This document shows, one piece after another, positions 62,601 to 64,000 of a DNA stretch of 64,000 bases. The DNA is from Congeria kusceri. Its lineage: Eukaryota; Mollusca; Bivalvia; Myida; Dreissenidae. The translations under genes and the position numbers were made by a program. A model generated the notes under the pieces. That model searched no databases, had not been told where the DNA came from, and worked only from the letters and a program-made list of their open reading frames with translations. The stretch covers positions 19,886,480 through 19,950,479 of the forward strand of contig CM051034.1 of NCBI GenBank assembly GCA_027627225.1, written 5' to 3'. The first letter of the stretch is position 1; each line of letters starts with the position of its first letter.

Positions 62601-63280
62601 AGAATACTATACTTCTAACCATAGTGATTCAAACACGCAATCTAATTTTTTGACATATTTTAAACTCAGGCCAAAAAATTAATTTCTGTGTTTCGGGCAA
62701 CCCAATCCTACCTCGCAAATACCTTTGACCGTAAAGTTTTTAGTAACAATTGTTTTCCATGAAATCCATATTCGTCAGATTTTACATAATTTTCTTTTTT
62801 TTTTTTTTACCAAAATGTGTCAAAAAAGTACAAAAACTCAATCCGGCCCTAACTTTTTTGAGACTGTTGCCCCGAAACACACATATTTTGTTAGCCTAAT
62901 GGTAAGAATAGTTTAAGAATCTTTACAATAGTGGGACCGCTATCACTTGATGCTAGTACCAACGTTCTGTTTGCCACGTGCAAGTGGAGAAGGTACAGGT
63001 GACCACTGCAGAGAACAAGGGTGAGGCCAAGTTTTATATCACTATATAACAATGTTATGTTTGCCATTTGCAGGTAGAGAAGGTGCAGGTGACCACTGCA
63101 GAGAACAAGGGTGAGGCCAAGTTTTATATCACTATATAACAATGTTATGTTTGCCATTTGCAGGTAGAGAAGGTGCAGGTGACCACTGCAGAGAACAAGG
63201 GTGAGGCTGTGGACACGAAGACCAAGATGAAAGTACTCGACGAGGAGCACCAGGCGATCAAGAAGGAGAAGGAGATCGAG
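50660..63280 (+). CDS. LETM1: LETM1, mitochondrial inner-membrane cation/proton exchanger (partial, 3' end outside window)
   Basis: Nine plus-strand exons in matching phase: 50660-50702, 54701-54755, 55034-55604, 57739-57876, 58491-58622, 60131-60343, 61000-61140, 62376-62486 and 63164-63280; 1521 bp, 507 codons so far. [10 protein letters not shown] begins like human LETM1 (MASILL), and residues 1-33 look like a mitochondrial presequence. [12 protein letters not shown] matches the VEKSLKSLKD region. [10 protein letters not shown]...LKRREYKM precedes the single proline-rich TM segment, about 231-256 ([20 protein letters not shown]). The LETM1 matrix domain follows (SKLFED-like [77 protein letters not shown]). 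The coiled-coil and EF-hand part lies beyond 64 kb. Known role: K+/H+ or Ca2+/H+ exchange and cristae/volume control. LETM2 is an alternative, but the N-terminus favours LETM1. Confidence 0.93.
50703..52200. other. LETM1 intron 1, left part
   Basis: AT-rich intron without recognisable elements, apart from a GAGACTTCGTGCCAGGAGAC... repeat-like run at about 51.92-51.97 kb. Confidence 0.45.
52230..52810 (-). pseudogene. LINE 3' end fragment in LETM1 intron 1
   Basis: Antisense 131-codon open stretch ending a non-LTR ORF2: [17 protein letters not shown]...[20 protein letters not shown], the Cys/His C-terminal motif seen also in the LINE at 19.1 kb. The 3' untranslated part, read on the plus strand, includes CGTTTCGTTTCGTTTATTGG. 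It is heavily 5'-truncated. Confidence 0.85.
53685..53835. repeat. Dispersed repeat S, copy 2
   Basis: See 26730-26905. Within LETM1 intron 1. Confidence 0.7.
55847..56870. mobile_element. TIR element with about 110-bp ends in LETM1 intron 3
   Basis: The left arm starts CACTGAACAGCACTTCTAAC and runs to about 55960 (AATCAATGACAGAGACATTC). The right arm (56757-56870) is its imperfect reverse complement. TA lies at both edges (55845-55846, 56871-56872). A solo copy of the terminus (AGAAGTGCTGTTCAGTGTA) at 56651-56669 suggests nested or rearranged ends. Non-coding, Tc1/mariner-like by target. Confidence 0.75.
58792..59056. mobile_element. Palindromic MITE (GGATTAGCCTGTGCAG family), copy 2
   Basis: Complete copy in LETM1 intron 5. 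Outer arms are TGTGGCGCGTCGTGATAAAA and TTTTCTCACGACACGTCACA. Same family as 34489-34744. Confidence 0.85.
60025..60116. repeat. 45-bp tandem duplication before LETM1 exon 6
   Basis: CACATCGTTGTACATGTTTA followed by AATT, an A-run and a TTATTATGGA-like end occurs twice in a row, ending about 15 bp upstream of the exon 6 acceptor at 60130. It may affect the branch-point region. Confidence 0.75.
60341..60645 (+). repeat. Minisatellite grown from the LETM1 exon 6 donor
   Basis: About ten imperfect 27-31 bp units (GTCAGTTGGGGTCAGACTGG and variants). The true splice donor AAG/GTCAGT is the first unit; AAGGTCAGT recurs several times downstream. Confidence 0.85.
61311..61656. mobile_element. TTAA-type MITE (AGCYGCAGTCCA termini), copy 2
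   Basis: In LETM1 intron 7. Begins AGCTGCAGTCCATAG after TTAA (61307-61310) and ends TGGACTGCTGCT followed by TCAA, a one-base change of TTAA. Same family as 11166-11447, with an extra internal segment. Confidence 0.75.
61990..62290. repeat. Dispersed repeat U, copy 3 (inverted)
   Basis: Reverse complement of the 38.1 and 42.2 kb copies (AGCAGGGTGCTGCACCCTGC, ATATCATTTGAAATTCAACA). Contains a poly-C run. In LETM1 intron 7. Confidence 0.6.
62961..63225 (+). repeat. 90-bp triplication of the LETM1 exon 9 acceptor
   Basis: Three copies of a 90-bp unit containing polypyrimidine tract, CAG acceptor and the first coding bases ([15 protein letters not shown]): exon-like starts at 62984, 63074 and 63164. 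The last two are nearly identical. In the first, the acceptor is CAAG and the codons have diverged. Only the third continues into the full exon. Confidence 0.9.
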
Positions 63281-63321
63281 GTGGGCTAGAACATTGCAAT
63301 AGGTCTATACTTTAACCTTTA

Positions 63322-63513
63322 TATGAGGCGTGTCGTGGGAAACCCTGGCTTAATGCATGTGCGTAAAGTGTCGTCCCAGATTGGCCTGTGCAGTCCGCAC
63401 AGGCCAATCTGGGACGACACTTCCCGCCTACAGTGGATTTATGTTTAAAAGAGACTTCCTTGAAACAGAAAATACCATAAAAGCGGAAAGTGTCATCGTG
63501 GATTAGCCTGTGC
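63322..63513. mobile_element. Palindromic MITE (GGATTAGCCTGTGCAG family), copy 3, truncated
   Basis: Starts GGCGTGTCGTGGGAAACC and contains the first palindrome (GTCCGCACAGGCCAATCTGG). Breaks off after GGATTAGCCTGTGCC, losing the right arm. Confidence 0.8.
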
Positions 63514-63519
63514 CTTATT

Positions 63520-64000
63520 TATATTATGTATATCATTGTTGGGCCTGATAGGATAATCGTTAGGTACCAGAAGTTCAATAATTGGGCATTTAAATGTCTT
63601 TATTATTTTGAATACATTTGAACTTTGAACACCGTTCTTTCAAAGTCGTCGGGACCGGCTAGAAAACTTCGAAATAACGATAGTTCGGATTGAAAATTTT
63701 TACCATTTTATAAATGCCCGTAACGTTTGCATCAGATTTTGTTTTTTATCTACGTACGCGACGATAAAGGAGCTAAATATAGTTCCGAAAATAGTTAATG
63801 AAGTATAAATCAAAATTCTTATCAATCACACCTGACTTGGTTTAAAAATATAAATGCAAGCCTTAAGTTATTTGAATTACATTTAAACATGAGTGTACAG
63901 TTTTATCGCTCGTGGACAGCTGACCGATTTGAATGTCTTGAATTTGCCTGGACACCAATAAGGAAGTAATTTTAATTATCCAGAATACCTTGCTCGAACT
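63520..64000. other. LETM1 intron 9, incomplete
   Basis: No further LETM1 exon recognised before the window ends. Confidence 0.5.

Noticed and set aside
62891..63250. 119-codon antisense ORF with internal repeats
   Set aside because: Antisense to the 90-bp triplication at LETM1 exon 9; 90 is a multiple of three, so the frame stays open by repetition.

Overview
The window reads as AT-rich, intron-rich animal DNA crowded with non-autonomous transposons, non-LTR retrotransposon fragments and simple repeats. Two conserved animal genes (LETM1, and a small RNF24/RNF122-type RING protein) exclude bacteria. A palindromic element present in three copies (34.5, 58.8 and 63.3 kb; core GTGTCGTCCCGGATTAGCCT) is one I associate from memory with dreissenid and related bivalves. 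The host is therefore most likely a bivalve mollusc. That assignment is an inference and was not checked against any database.

Layout. 1-2.69 kb: a broken, antisense CR1/Jockey-type LINE with a PHD-finger ORF1, an endonuclease and part of a reverse transcriptase. 3.48-29.84 kb: a minus-strand tandem array of one gene family, broken up by repeats. The ancestral plan is a 58-61 bp signal-peptide exon, an optional C-type-lectin-like ectodomain, a Ser/Thr-rich stalk exon, a transmembrane exon, and a cytoplasmic-tail exon with several tyrosine motifs. Four units are visible. D (3.5 kb) is a signal-peptide exon only. A (5.96-9.6 kb) is a pseudogene with stops and frameshifts. B (14.7-16.8 kb) is an intact four-exon gene of 187 residues. 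C (22.5-29.8 kb) has a transposon inside its transmembrane exon and a disrupted tail. I do not recognise this family by name; it is the best candidate here for something undescribed. A Tc1-like pseudogene, an orphan zinc-finger ORF, a second LINE remnant, a degenerate satellite and several terminal-inverted-repeat elements lie between the units.

31.8-33.5 kb holds an 85-bp satellite and a 12-bp minisatellite. 35.8-41.9 kb (minus) carries a complete five-exon RNF24/RNF122-like membrane RING-H2 gene of 146 residues, with several transposons in its introns. 42-50 kb is intergenic, with a PIF/Harbinger-like element (TTA duplication), a tRNA-derived SINE nested in a palindromic element, and a 2.6 kb element with long inverted ends. 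50.66 kb to beyond the window end (plus) is LETM1, the mitochondrial inner-membrane K+/H+ or Ca2+/H+ exchanger protein. Nine phase-consistent exons (507 codons) are present; the C-terminal part lies past the window. Two splice sites of this gene have been captured in tandem repeats: the donor of exon 6 and the acceptor of exon 9.

No prokaryotic features, rRNA genes, confident functional tRNA genes or CRISPR arrays were seen. Exon models were built by eye from splice consensus, reading phase and paralogue or family similarity, so RNA evidence would be the main test.
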